DNA of 64,000 nucleotides from a virus, in the IMG/VR virus record IMGVR_UViG_3300022868_000009, positions 186,001-250,000 of that record. One strand, 5' to 3'. Below, piece by piece: positions 1 to 8,948 of the stretch. The position numbers and the translations under genes are program-made. The notes beneath the pieces are model-generated. The model saw nothing but the letters and a program-made list of their open reading frames with translations, ran no database searches and was not told the DNA's origin. The number at the start of each line of letters is the position of its first letter. The stretch's first letter is position 1.

Positions 1-1638
1 ACCTGGTGTGCTTTCTGTACCTTCATATGTTAATATATCTTCTGAACCTTTCAACATATAAACTACATCAACTCTACCTACTGTAGAACCTGTAGTAACC
101 AATGTTAATGGCTCGAATTGAACTGTTGTTGTACCCGTGTCTAATGTTTGTTTTGTGTCTGCAACAAAATATGGATCAGCACCAAATGAAAAGGCTTGAT
201 TATTTATTGTTGCTAAAACATCTGTTGTTATAGTTATTCCAGAAACTGCAGTTCCATTAGGATCTAATAATGTGAAATTATTAATACCAGGAGCAGAAAC
301 TGAAGGATATACTACTGTATATTCTAAAGTAGAATCAACACCAGTGAATGATTTATTGAATGTTATGGTTGCACCATTTATACTTGTGATAGCACTTACT
401 ACTGTAGAAGATGCCAATGTATCACCACTTACAATACTCGTAATGTAAAGATTTTCAAATGATGTATCACCTGTGACAACATCATTAACATACCAGTTTG
501 TGAATCCACCTGTTGTTCTACCGTAACTAGCATTCCATGCAGCTGTTAAATCTGCATCATAATTAGCAAAAACGTTTGATTCTGCATCTAAGAACTTATT
601 AGCCAATGATACAGTTTCTGTAACTGATTGGTTATATGACATAAAATTAATACTATCTAATTGAGTACCAACTAATCCGTCACCAATTATATCAATTTTA
701 CCGTTTGGATAATCTGCACTCATTAATAAATCTTCATTATATGAGCAGAAAATACCTGTTTTATCTGTGTCTGCATTAATATTACTCTTAATGTAAAGAT
801 CTCTATTATTTAAATCTCTAAAGTAAGGTAATAGTGATGTATCATAATATCCTAATATTGTTATGTTAGTTTCAGATATGAAATCACTAACTGTTCCTTT
901 AATTAAACCTGTAGTATCAAAATAAGAACTCCATGTTGTATCAACTGATAATGAATTATAATCTGTCCAATCACCTTCAACTATAATAACTGTAACTAAA
1001 TAATCTGAAATCCAGTCAGTTGGATTAATATAAGTAGGAACTTTAGTTCTACCACCATACCACCATTCGGCAGTAACATCAAATCCTGTTAAACTTGATT
1101 TAAACATAAATACTGTAACAGCCTTGTTGTTAAGGTTTGTAAAATTAAGTAATCTATCATCTGACCATGTTGTTAGACTCTTAAGATAATCTTGGAATGC
1201 AATATCATCTCTTTCCCAGAAATCTTGTCTATTGAATATCTTACTATATGGTATAGTAACTTTTGTACCTTGTGAAGTTGGATAGTTTGCATATTGAGAT
1301 GCAACTGACATTGAATCATATTCAATTAGATCTCTCGTATCATTAGTTGACAGTAAATTAAGTGCCCAAATCGGACCACTCTGTAACATTTTTAAACATG
1401 TTCTGTGGAAATAAGAACCTTTGTTTTCTAATTGTCTATCTAAATCACCGAACACAGTTGCAAACGTAGTTGGATTGTCTATATAAACTGGCTTATTGAT
1501 AGGCCCTTTCTTTGAAAAACCTGGTACTAGATTTATAAGAATATCTTGTACTGGTAACTCAATAGGTGACTGATTTATTTCTTCTATGAAAATGTCAGGT
1601 CTTTTATATTTTCCTAAATCTTTTTGTTGAATTGGCAT
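1..1638 (-). CDS. Contractile tail sheath protein, C-terminus cut by window edge
   Basis: The frame is open without a stop from an ATG at 1638 to base 1, giving 546 residues. The N-terminus (RPDIFIEEINQSP, then a hydrophobic stretch and a GFSKKGP turn) is the usual start of contractile-tail sheath proteins. It is followed by PTTFATVFGDLDRQLENKG and a GPIWALNLL segment, corresponding to the part where sheath subunits import the neighbour's strand. The sheath polymerises round the tail tube and contracts at infection. The middle is a beta-rich, Thr/Ser/Gly-rich insertion domain as in T4 gp18. The conserved C-terminal core lies beyond the window. It has its own late-type promoter box (1661-1670) and faces no gene on its 5' side for 143 bases. 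Family assignment is by recognition of the N-terminal pattern, not by alignment. Confidence 0.8.
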   Translation of the reverse strand, partial: MPIQQKDLGKYKRPDIFIEEINQSPIELPVQDILINLVPGFSKKGPINKPVYIDNPTTFATVFGDLDRQLENKGSYFHRTCLKMLQSGPIWALNLLSTNDTRDLIEYDSMSVASQYANYPTSQGTKVTIPYSKIFNRQDFWERDDIAFQDYLKSLTTWSDDRLLNFTNLNNKAVTVFMFKSSLTGFDVTAEWWYGGRTKVPTYINPTDWISDYLVTVIIVEGDWTDYNSLSVDTTWSSYFDTTGLIKGTVSDFISETNITILGYYDTSLLPYFRDLNNRDLYIKSNINADTDKTGIFCSYNEDLLMSADYPNGKIDIIGDGLVGTQLDSINFMSYNQSVTETVSLANKFLDAESNVFANYDADLTAAWNASYGRTTGGFTNWYVNDVVTGDTSFENLYITSIVSGDTLASSTVVSAITSINGATITFNKSFTGVDSTLEYTVVYPSVSAPGINNFTLLDPNGTAVSGITITTDVLATINNQAFSFGADPYFVADTKQTLDTGTTTVQFEPLTLVTTGSTVGRVDVVYMLKGSEDILTYEGTESTPG

Positions 1639-1660
1639 AGTTAATACTTTATTTTTTACC

Positions 1661-1670
1661 TATATATTAA
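1661..1670 (-). promoter_or_regulatory. Late-type promoter box for the tail sheath gene
   Basis: On the minus strand this reads TTAATATATA and ends 22 nt before the sheath ATG. It is one of the set of boxes with nearly fixed spacing described in the findings. Confidence 0.55.
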
Positions 1671-1781
1671 ATATATTTTTCGAATTATCTTCAACTATTA
1701 TATATAAAGTTGAAAATGTAACAAATTTCGTAAAATAAAATAGGTAGGATTTTCATTACCATCCGTATTTTTAATTATATA

Positions 1782-2972
1782 TTAAATTAAATTTCTCAAA
1801 TGATAATTGAAAACTAACTTAACCTCTTCTGAATATTTTTTTGGATATACTACAGAATCATGAATAGTAAAGATCTTAATGTGTGGATATTTCTTTGCAA
1901 TATCGCTCACAACCTTACCATAAATAAAATCACTTTCCATTCTCTGCAATTTATGACTCAACGATTTATAAGTATCGTCTAAACTTTTTAATTCTTTTAT
2001 ATACTCTAAAACACTCGGGTATAATTCACCAAAAATGTTATTTTCTCTGTTTCCATTATTATTTCCAAATAAAACCTTAAACATCATCAACTTAGCATCA
2101 GTCCTTGTTTTAAGTTCAAGTGGAAATCTTTCAGTAAATTCATCATATATTAAACCATTTTTAACAATATCAATAAATCTTATAACTTCTTCATTTAATT
2201 CATCTATCTCTTGTTTTAAATATAAACCAAAAAAGAAAGGTTGTGAATTTTTAATATCAACTTCATCAACAGGCTCACCATCAATCTTCAAAAATCTATT
2301 TCTAATTTCTTTTTTAAGTATCGTAAAATTAGTGTGCATTCTACCATAACCATCAAATTTAAAAAATATATTGCCTGTTTGTATTCCATCGACACTATTA
2401 TGATTACGTAAATATTTACTATTCTCCATTTCACCATTTTCCCATAAATCATCAATATAATCTATCGACTTTTGATAATCTATCTGTACATAATATAAAT
2501 AATCAATTAATTTCTTTCTAATTTCAATATCTATTGGACTATTAACATAGGTTGTAAATGATCTCTCTAAATAATCCTTTTGATATTTTTTCATTAAGAT
2601 TTTATCATCAACCACACATTTAGTTATTTCTAAGTCTGTTATATTTAATTTATATGTTTTGGCTTTTTTTGAAACATAATAATTAGAGACCAAAGTCATA
2701 AATCTTTTTTCAATTAAATAATTAATATAATAATTATAATATTTTCCATATTTATTTCTTAATAATACAGACCATAAATTAAATTTAACTTCATTAGTAA
2801 AAAAATATTTTATTACTAACTCATGAATTATATTTATTAAGTAATCTGTTTTTAAATTAATACCATTATATGGTATCTTCTTTATTCCAGTTAAATATTC
2901 ATATTCTTTTGGAATAAATTGATATAAATATTGTCTATCTTTTGGTAAAATTATATTTGTTTTATGGAACAT
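1782..2972 (-). CDS. Small family-A-like (Pol I / single-subunit RNAP) palm polymerase
   Basis: This is a 396-residue protein carrying the three catalytic motifs of the Pol A / T7 RNA polymerase superfamily. Motif A is EVDIKNSQP (Asp metal ligand). Motif B is RTDAK followed seven residues later by FG, which matches R-x3-K-x7-(Y/F)-G exactly. Motif C is IHDS, the form seen in T7-type RNA polymerases, where DNA Pol I has HDE. There is no recognisable 3'-5' exonuclease domain, and the protein is less than half the size of T7 RNAP or Pol I. The roughly 190 residues before motif A are basic and Tyr-rich and could bind template. It is a lone minus-strand gene. Whether it makes DNA, RNA or primers cannot be told from sequence. 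The presence of the motifs in the right order is seen directly; activity is inferred. Confidence 0.6.
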   Translation of the reverse strand: MFHKTNIILPKDRQYLYQFIPKEYEYLTGIKKIPYNGINLKTDYLINIIHELVIKYFFTNEVKFNLWSVLLRNKYGKYYNYYINYLIEKRFMTLVSNYYVSKKAKTYKLNITDLEITKCVVDDKILMKKYQKDYLERSFTTYVNSPIDIEIRKKLIDYLYYVQIDYQKSIDYIDDLWENGEMENSKYLRNHNSVDGIQTGNIFFKFDGYGRMHTNFTILKKEIRNRFLKIDGEPVDEVDIKNSQPFFFGLYLKQEIDELNEEVIRFIDIVKNGLIYDEFTERFPLELKTRTDAKLMMFKVLFGNNNGNRENNIFGELYPSVLEYIKELKSLDDTYKSLSHKLQRMESDFIYGKVVSDIAKKYPHIKIFTIHDSVVYPKKYSEEVKLVFNYHLRNLI

Positions 2973-3167
2973 TAATGAAATTATTTTTTCTTTTGAATTT
3001 AAATTATTATTTTAGAAAAGTTTATGGTTAAATTCTTAAGATGCATCAAAAGCTATTTCCACATGAAACGAAGATTTGGTGCAAAATTATGATAGTATTC
3101 TAATTAATTAATTTTTTTCTTTAAGAAAATTTTCTTATTTTAGAAGAACATTAAAACGAAAAAAATT

Positions 3168-3758
3168 ATGGATGAAAATATAAAAAAATCATTAGAATCT
3201 TTAAGTAAATCTATTTGTTCAAAACTTGTAGATAAAAATATAAATTTAGATGAATTAATTTCTAATCATTTATCAACTATTAAATTGCTTTATCCTGATG
3301 TTGAAAATTTAGAAAAAATATTTACTGATATTGTTCTTAAAGAATCAAAAAAGTATTATGAATCAAAGAAATTTAAAGTAAGATGTATAAAAACACATAA
3401 TACATTTTCACATAAATATAATAGAGGTTCAATTTATACTGTAATTGATGAATTTAAACAAGTTGGTATACATAATAATGATGATGAAGAACATTATTAT
3501 AAAATTAAAGATGATAATAATAAAATTGTATTAGTTGAGCCAAATCATTTTATTAAAATTGAAGATGAAGAAAGTTTAGCAGATATGAAAATAGAATATG
3601 TAGATGATGAATTAATAATTTCTACTTATGATGGACAAGCATTAAAAATAGAAAGAAAAAATATTGATATTTTTTTAAGAGAATTACATAAATATTCTTC
3701 ATCGTATATTAAAAATGATAAATTAGAAAAAACTTTAATATTTTTTGAAAGTAAATAA
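3168..3758 (+). CDS. Hypothetical protein with SH3-like central segment
   Basis: This 196-residue protein is not recognised. Residues about 1-65 are helical and charged. Residues about 68-125 (KVRCIKTHNTFSHKYNRGSIYTVIDE, ending in EPNHFIKIED) look like a small beta barrel of the kind found in short phage nucleic-acid or cell-wall associated proteins. The rest is helical and acidic. It starts a plus-strand run continued by 3803 and 4321. The 195 bases upstream hold A/T runs and no convincing terminator. Confidence 0.6.
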   Translation: MDENIKKSLESLSKSICSKLVDKNINLDELISNHLSTIKLLYPDVENLEKIFTDIVLKESKKYYESKKFKVRCIKTHNTFSHKYNRGSIYTVIDEFKQVGIHNNDDEEHYYKIKDDNNKIVLVEPNHFIKIEDEESLADMKIEYVDDELIISTYDGQALKIERKNIDIFLRELHKYSSSYIKNDKLEKTLIFFESK

Positions 3759-3802
3759 AGACAACAAATTAAAAATAAATAAATTAAATAAATTAAATTA
3801 CT

Positions 3803-4321
3803 ATGAGAAACAGAACAAAATACAAAAACATTTTTATTGCTTTAGGAATAATTTTAATAATTGTTGCTGCTATAGCTGCATTTCAATTTTCATCGTCAAA
3901 TTCGGTTATTACTGATAATAAAACACTAGAATCAAAAAACAAAAAATATGTAAAATTATTAACAAATAATAAAAAACTTGTTGAATCGAAAGATTCAACA
4001 ATAATTTCCCTGAAACAGAAATATAACAAATTAAATACATCATTTGTAGATTCATTAGAAAATTTAGAAACAAAATATGCATCAAGGACAATTAAAAATA
4101 ATCTTAATTTAAATTCAACTTATTGGTATGTATATTTCGAAACATCTAAAATTAGAGGATATGATATAATTAAATTAAAATCTGATTGGAATTTAAATGA
4201 AGCATTTGAAAAAATTAAAAAATCATCAGAATTAAAAGACGACGATTTTATCGGAATCCAAAGTAGATGGCAAACTTCTGAGTGGGATTATATAAAATAT
4301 TATAAAAAATTAGAAGAATAA
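3803..4321 (+). CDS. Single-pass membrane protein with coiled coil
   Basis: This is a 172-residue protein with a short basic N-terminus, one transmembrane helix at about residues 10-30 (hydrophobic IFIALGIILIIVAAIAAF), then a predicted coiled coil to about residue 95 and a compact C-terminal domain rich in Trp and Tyr (YWYVYFET, SRWQTSEWDY). The orientation is probably N-in with the C-terminal part in the periplasm. Its last base is shared with the start codon of the ligase gene (TAATG type), so the two are translationally coupled. No family recognised; a role at the envelope is only inferred. Confidence 0.6.
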   Translation: MRNRTKYKNIFIALGIILIIVAAIAAFQFSSSNSVITDNKTLESKNKKYVKLLTNNKKLVESKDSTIISLKQKYNKLNTSFVDSLENLETKYASRTIKNNLNLNSTYWYVYFETSKIRGYDIIKLKSDWNLNEAFEKIKKSSELKDDDFIGIQSRWQTSEWDYIKYYKKLEE

Positions 4322-4974
4322 TGAAATCGTACCCACATCTATATTACTGGAATAAAGGCATAATGGGAGAACCTATTTATGCCTTTAATAAATTTGATGG
4401 CTCAAATATTAGAGCCGAATGGTCAAGAAAATTAAGTAAAAAAACTAATTTCACTAATGGTTTTGGTAAATTTGGCACAAGAAAACAATTAATTAACCAC
4501 GTCAATGAACAATTTGGAGAGTCCGTTGATATCTTTATGGATAAATATTCAGAAGATTTAGATAAAATTTTCAGGGAAGATAAACAATTTAGAAATATGA
4601 GAACAATGACTGTTTTCATGGAATATTTTGGTGAAAATTCATTTGCTGGATTTCATGAACCTAGTGATGAAAAAGATGTTGTAATATTTGATGTAATGCA
4701 ATTTCAAAAAGGCTGGGTTAAACCAAAAGATTTTGTTAATACTTTTGGACATTTACATATACCAGAAATAGTTTATCAAGGTAATTTGAATATGGAGTTT
4801 GTAAACAAAGTTAAAGAAGATTATTACAAACTTGATGAAGGTGTTGTAATAAAAGGTATAAGAAAAACTAAAGGTCAAGATATTGTTTGGATTGTAAAAT
4901 GTAAAACAAATAAATGGATTCAAAAAGTTAAAGGAAAATATGGACAAACAGCCATAGACAAAGAATTTAACTGA
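4321..4974 (+). CDS. ATP-dependent RNA ligase (Rnl2-like nucleotidyltransferase)
   Basis: This 217-residue enzyme has all the nucleotidyltransferase motifs of the ligase/capping family. Motif I is KFDGS with Lys24 as the predicted AMP acceptor. Motif III is MEYFGENSF (Glu101), IIIa is VIFDV (about 121-125), motif IV is EGVVIKG (173-179) and motif V is WIVKCK (190-195). It ends soon after motif V, so it has the adenylation domain but no OB or Rnl2 C-terminal domain. Minimal ligases of this kind are known from phages and seal nicks in RNA, often tRNA cut by host anticodon nucleases. The matching 5' kinase is encoded at 40639. Substrate choice (RNA rather than DNA) is inferred from size and similarity. 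Confidence 0.8.
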   Translation: MKSYPHLYYWNKGIMGEPIYAFNKFDGSNIRAEWSRKLSKKTNFTNGFGKFGTRKQLINHVNEQFGESVDIFMDKYSEDLDKIFREDKQFRNMRTMTVFMEYFGENSFAGFHEPSDEKDVVIFDVMQFQKGWVKPKDFVNTFGHLHIPEIVYQGNLNMEFVNKVKEDYYKLDEGVVIKGIRKTKGQDIVWIVKCKTNKWIQKVKGKYGQTAIDKEFN

Positions 4975-5022
4975 GGGAGGCGAAGCCGTATTAAAAAAAG
5001 ATATTTCGAAGGTGATACAAGT

Positions 5023-5122
5023 CTATTATAAAATATCCATTGATAAACCGTTAACAATATAAGAAGTTTCTGAATTCAAATCTTTTAAGATTGATGTCTG
5101 TGAATTGTTCAAAGGTTTTCAT
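5023..5122 (-). pseudogene. Remnant of a small tagged gene (intact 23-codon mini-ORF 5051-5122)
   Basis: On the minus strand an ATG at 5122 opens MKTFEQFTDINLK, an almost textbook copy of the N-terminal tag described in the findings, and stops at 5051. Moving one base in frame after the AAAAG run allows reading to continue (DLNSETSYIVNGL) to a stop near 5023, which suggests a frameshifted, truncated gene. It lies 3 bases after the stop of the gene at 5126. It could instead be a genuine 23-residue peptide. Confidence 0.4.
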
Positions 5123-5125
5123 ATA

Positions 5126-5497
5126 TTATCCAGCTCTACCAGGTTTGTGAAGAGTAGTGAAACGTTTCCATTGACTTATGAAATCAGGTTTACTATTAGT
5201 TTTAGCTATTTCCGATTCTTTCTTGTTCTTTTCTCTTTCTCTTCTATTTCTCTCAATGGTTGATTTAGTATCAGATTTTTCTTTTTTATCAATTTTTTCA
5301 TCTTCTTCATCAAGTAAATCTATATCATCTTCATGAAGATCAACTACACCAGCATCACTAACTGTATCTTTACTAGGAGCACCAGTTTGACCTGCACCAA
5401 ACCAATTAGAATTACCATCTAATCTATTATTTGCAGTATTAGATTGATCTAATGGAACATTATGTTGCCATTCTAAATAAAATTTTAAATGTTTCAA
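5126..5497 (-). CDS. Hypothetical hydrophilic protein with N-terminal tag-like start
   Basis: This is a 123-residue protein starting MKHLKFYLEW, which fits the recurrent tag. It then has an Asn/Gly/Ser-rich linker, an acidic patch (HEDDIDLLDEEDEKID, about residues 55-70) and a Lys/Arg/Glu helix. No enzyme motif is visible. The composition (disordered, strongly charged) suits a small internal head or scaffold-like protein. It has a late-type box 18 nt upstream. Confidence 0.55.
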   Translation of the reverse strand: MKHLKFYLEWQHNVPLDQSNTANNRLDGNSNWFGAGQTGAPSKDTVSDAGVVDLHEDDIDLLDEEDEKIDKKEKSDTKSTIERNRREREKNKKESEIAKTNSKPDFISQWKRFTTLHKPGRAG

Positions 5498-5515
5498 AAC
5501 TATTTTAATTTTAAC

Positions 5516-5525
5516 TTATATATAA
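5516..5525 (-). promoter_or_regulatory. Late-type promoter box, palindromic
   Basis: TTATATATAA lies 18 nt upstream of the minus-strand start at 5497 and 35 nt upstream of the plus-strand start at 5561. Because it is its own reverse complement it could serve both genes. Confidence 0.45.
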
Positions 5526-5560
5526 AAAACACACAAAGGAAATTTAAAAATTATTAATTT

Positions 5561-5785
5561 ATGAGTATATTTATTGTTACTTATTTAAGTAAATCAAAAA
5601 AACCTCAAACGAAAAAATTTACAACATCAGCTAATTCTAGTGATGATGCGTCTTTTAATTTTAGAAAATCTGGAATTAAATATTTAAAAGTTTTCAACAT
5701 TAAAGAATCAACATCAAACTGTTTAGGGAATATTTTTCCTGATTTACAAAATCTTAAAGATAAATTAGAAAATGAAGAAAATTAA
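5561..5785 (+). CDS. Hypothetical small protein
   Basis: This is a 74-residue protein of mixed alpha/beta character (VTYLSKSKKPQTKKFTTSANSSDDASFNFRKSG split by a turn). It resembles the short 'IVTYLSKS...KKF' proteins common in large Bacteroidota phages but has no assigned function. It overlaps the next gene by 14 bases. Confidence 0.5.
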   Translation: MSIFIVTYLSKSKKPQTKKFTTSANSSDDASFNFRKSGIKYLKVFNIKESTSNCLGNIFPDLQNLKDKLENEEN

Positions 5786-6065
5786 AATCAATTTTACATT
5801 AATAATAGCAATATTAAACACATTTGCTTTTATAATTAATCCACTATCTATTATAGGTCTAGTAAATTTATTTTTTGCAATTTACTTCATAAGAAGCGTT
5901 TATAAACATTATAGGAAAAAATATGTGGAAAAAATTACTATTAAAAAGAAAAAAGAAGAAGAATTTGTGAAAAATTTTAGAAATTCAATAAAAAAACACA
6001 AAAAATTCGAAAAAGAATATGATTATATCAAAATTGATAAATCACCCGTTGAATTTAGAAATTAA
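5772..6065 (+). CDS. Two-helix membrane protein
   Basis: This 97-residue protein has two hydrophobic helices at about residues 6-24 and 27-43 separated by a Pro/Ser turn, followed by a very basic Lys-rich tail. It overlaps the gene before it and converges on the membrane protein at 6042 (24-base tail overlap). The size and topology would fit a holin or small membrane effector, but nothing specific supports either. Confidence 0.5.
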   Translation: MKKIKINFTLIIAILNTFAFIINPLSIIGLVNLFFAIYFIRSVYKHYRKKYVEKITIKKKKEEEFVKNFRNSIKKHKKFEKEYDYIKIDKSPVEFRN

Positions 6066-6968
6066 TTTAGTAACTAATTTACTTCCTGAATTTGTCAAAC
6101 TAAATAACTTATTATCATTTTGATCTATTAATCCACGGTGATATAATTCAATTATATTATTAACTAATTCTTTAAAATCTAATTTATGTAAATATAAATC
6201 ATTTTTTAAAAATGATATTTTTCTAGGTTTAATATATAGTTTATATAATATTGCAAATTCTAATTTTGTCACCTTATTTGAACTATACACAAATCTTTCA
6301 TATAGAAATTCTACATGAAATTCTTCATTATTTCTAAATATTTTCATTATTAAATTGTCGAATTTATTTTTAATCTTATTAAAAATATCAGTTCCATAAT
6401 ATTTTAAACCAACTAAAGTAGCACCAACTCCAGTTAAGGTTACAGATTTTAAAAATTCTACTAAATTTATATCATTTATATTTACATCTACTAAAACACT
6501 AATAAAAGGTACTAATAAAATAGAATAAATAAATAAATCTCTTATTCCTTTTATAACTTTACCAAAATTACTAGCTAATATAGAAAATAATTTTTTTACA
6601 TTTTTTATAACATCAATAATCATTTTTAACAATTCATCTAAGCCTTTTTCATTAATAATTAATTTTGCTTTATGAATAGAATTTTTATTTTCTTTTAATA
6701 AAATTGCTAAAGCTGTTATTGTTAATAAAATAATATCAAAAACTCTTAATTCATATCCTGTATTCTTAATAATACTCTCAATAAAAGGGTAAAAAGCAGT
6801 AACGGATGTACCAAAAGTGGCTATGAAATAATAATTTAAACCTATTTCTTTAATTACATTTTTTTGTTCTTTTTGCCAAGTTGAAATTTCTCTTTTTTCA
6901 AATAATTTATACAGAATCTCACTTTCATTATCTTCATTATAACTTTTATAAGAATTAATATGTTTCAT
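6042..6968 (-). CDS. Multi-pass membrane protein with tag-like N-terminus
   Basis: This is a 308-residue protein starting MKHINSYKSYNED, a tag-like start. Hydrophobic segments are visible at about residues 46-62, 75-90, 142-158 and 175-190. The last 90 residues are soluble and look like a winged helix (KLEFAILYKLY, FKELVNNIIELYHRGLIDQ, LFSLTNSGSKLV). No family recognised. A membrane protein with a cytoplasmic winged-helix tail could sense or respond at the envelope, but this is inference. Confidence 0.55.
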   Translation of the reverse strand: MKHINSYKSYNEDNESEILYKLFEKREISTWQKEQKNVIKEIGLNYYFIATFGTSVTAFYPFIESIIKNTGYELRVFDIILLTITALAILLKENKNSIHKAKLIINEKGLDELLKMIIDVIKNVKKLFSILASNFGKVIKGIRDLFIYSILLVPFISVLVDVNINDINLVEFLKSVTLTGVGATLVGLKYYGTDIFNKIKNKFDNLIMKIFRNNEEFHVEFLYERFVYSSNKVTKLEFAILYKLYIKPRKISFLKNDLYLHKLDFKELVNNIIELYHRGLIDQNDNKLFSLTNSGSKLVTKLISKFNG

Positions 6969-7076
6969 AATATCTATATATTATTTTTTTATTTATAAAA
7001 AATTTTCTATATTGAATTAGGAAAATAAAGAAAAAAGGAAAAATTCAACCTTATTTAAATTTAAAAATATAATTAG

Positions 7077-7931
7077 ATGGCAGAAAAATTCAATTTTACT
7101 AAAACATATGATAAAGATAATATTTTTAACACATTAAACAATTTAAAAATATATCAACAAGGCAACTATATTATCACCAATTATAAAGGTAGACCTATCA
7201 GTGAAACAAAGGTGACAAATAAATATCAAATTTTTGACTTTTCTTCATTTGCAAAAGAAATTGTTGGGGAAGTTGAAAATTATTTTACCCCAGAAACATA
7301 TAAACTAAGAATAAGAAAAGGTATTCAAGAACTCAGATTAATTGGCGAAGAAGTTTATATAAACGGTGAACAATATCATAAAATGTTAAATATTTTAAAC
7401 TCAACAGATAAATCAAGAGCATTACAATTAAATATTGGTCTTATTAGATTTATTTGTACAAATGGTGTAATTGCGGCAGTTGAAGACGAATATACAGGTT
7501 TTAAAAATAAACACTATAAATCATCATTGCCTGGTGCTGTTGAAGATTTTATGAAAAACCTTAACAAATTCAATATTATACTTGATAAACAATCAACTAT
7601 AATTGAAAGTTTATCAACAAATATAATTTCATTACAAGAATTAGCTGCAAAGTTAACTTTAGATGAACATGGTGTTATCAAAGAAAACAGACTTCTTAAA
7701 TTGAAATCTTTTACTAAAAAATTATTAACTTCAAAAACAGATAAATTAAATATTAAACTGTTAAACGAAGAACAAATTAAACTATTAAATTATCCTGAAA
7801 TATTTCAATCTACGAAAGTTGATATCGAAATACCAGCTTATCAAGCGTTTAATAACTATACAGAATTATTCAGAGAATATGATAGTTCAGTAATTAAAAG
7901 AGAAACAAATAGAATATTAGAATTAGTATAA
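7077..7931 (+). CDS. DUF932-like phage/plasmid protein
   Basis: This 284-residue protein resembles the DUF932 family of phage and plasmid proteins of unknown function. The best marker is LNIGLIRFICTNGVIA (about residues 118-133), matching the family's 'RxVCxNG' signature, preceded by a beta-rich domain and followed by long helices. It sits just before the sigma factor gene. DUF932 genes often lie in early or middle regions of large phages. The assignment rests on this motif and on length, so it is moderate. Confidence 0.55.
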   Translation: MAEKFNFTKTYDKDNIFNTLNNLKIYQQGNYIITNYKGRPISETKVTNKYQIFDFSSFAKEIVGEVENYFTPETYKLRIRKGIQELRLIGEEVYINGEQYHKMLNILNSTDKSRALQLNIGLIRFICTNGVIAAVEDEYTGFKNKHYKSSLPGAVEDFMKNLNKFNIILDKQSTIIESLSTNIISLQELAAKLTLDEHGVIKENRLLKLKSFTKKLLTSKTDKLNIKLLNEEQIKLLNYPEIFQSTKVDIEIPAYQAFNNYTELFREYDSSVIKRETNRILELV

Positions 7932-8072
7932 AGAATTTTTGAAAAAATTTGTATTATTTTCAACTTTTAAATATATTTATAATATATAATAGAATGTTTT
8001 TTAACAAAAAAGAATTATAAAAAATATCATTAATTTTGTTATTGGCATTGTAACTAAAAAACAAAAAGTTTT

Positions 8073-8669
8073 ATGGGAAAAAATAAACATGAAGTCAAAT
8101 TCAAAGAAGCAACTGGACAAGAATTTTCTAAATTTTATCAAGATCAAATGCCTAGATTAACTTGGCATCTTTCAAATTATACAAAAGATTTTGAAGTAGC
8201 AGAAGATTTTGCAAATGACGCATTTGAACAAGCCTTAAAAAAAATTGAAACTTATGATAAAAATAAGTCTCAAATTCAAACTTGGTTATACACAATTGCT
8301 AGACACATTGTTATTCAATCTTGGAATAAAAAGCAAAAAATGCCATCCGTCTCAATTGATAAAGAATATGACGTAAACCTTTCATTAAGTACTTTTTTAC
8401 CTTATGAAGATGGAAAAGAAGATTTAGAAAAGTATAATACTTATGTTGAAAAGGCTAAGATTATAAAAGAAGTTATTAAAAATCTTCCTCCTAAATACAA
8501 AGAAGTCATGGAATTAAGAGAATTAGATAATATGCAATATAAGGAAATTGCGAAGTATCTTAAGAGAAACGAATCTACTGTTAAATCTCAAATTCGAAAA
8601 GGACGTGAATTAATAAGAGATAAAGTGCAGAAAAAATTCGATTACATTGATAAACATGGACTGGAATAA
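8073..8669 (+). CDS. ECF-type sigma-70 family factor, candidate late sigma
   Basis: This 198-residue protein has region 2 (about residues 16-90: FSKFYQDQMPRLTWHLSNY, then ANDAFEQALKKIETYD and the -10 recognition helix TWLYTIARHIVIQSWNKKQ). A linker follows, then region 4 (about 135-185: NLPPKYKEVMELRELDNMQYKEIAKYLKRNESTVKSQIRKGRELI), a helix-turn-helix that would read a -35-like element. Regions 1 and 3 are absent, as in ECF factors. In T4 the late sigma gp55 is similarly small. The gene is monocistronic: own upstream A/T region, strong hairpin terminator after it. It may drive the TTAATATATA promoters, but this is inference. Confidence 0.85.
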   Translation: MGKNKHEVKFKEATGQEFSKFYQDQMPRLTWHLSNYTKDFEVAEDFANDAFEQALKKIETYDKNKSQIQTWLYTIARHIVIQSWNKKQKMPSVSIDKEYDVNLSLSTFLPYEDGKEDLEKYNTYVEKAKIIKEVIKNLPPKYKEVMELRELDNMQYKEIAKYLKRNESTVKSQIRKGRELIRDKVQKKFDYIDKHGLE

Positions 8670-8679
8670 CCCAATATTA

Positions 8680-8707
8680 AAGAGCCTTGTTTTTACAAGG
8701 CTCTTTC
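8680..8707 (+). terminator. Intrinsic terminator after the sigma factor gene
   Basis: An 11-bp perfect stem (AAAGAGCCTTG / CAAGGCTCTTT) with a TTTTTA loop, starting 10 bases after the stop codon. Confidence 0.75.
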
Positions 8708-8738
8708 TACTTAAACTTATTAATAAAATTAACATATA

Positions 8739-8948
8739 ATGAGTAATATTTCGAAAGAAAATAAAAAATTAGCTAAAAACTGGTTTATAAAAAACATTGA
8801 TAAATATAATCTATCAACTTGGGATGATGAAGATGATTCATACAAATTATTTGAAGATCTACATAAAGATACAAGCATTAATTATGAAGATAAATTATAT
8901 TATAGAGAAGTTTTTACATTAGCCATGAAAATAAAAGATGAAATATAG
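8739..8948 (+). CDS. Hypothetical small acidic protein
   Basis: This 69-residue, mostly helical, Asp/Glu- and Tyr-rich protein is not recognised. It ends with TAG, one of the few amber stops in the window, and overlaps the next start by 11 bases, so both are probably translated from one message. Confidence 0.5.
   Translation: MSNISKENKKLAKNWFIKNIDKYNLSTWDDEDDSYKLFEDLHKDTSINYEDKLYYREVFTLAMKIKDEI

Noticed and set aside
2035-2349. Plus-strand ORF opposite the palm polymerase
   Set aside because: It is a shadow of the minus-strand gene, which has clear motifs; its own product is Ser/Leu-rich noise.
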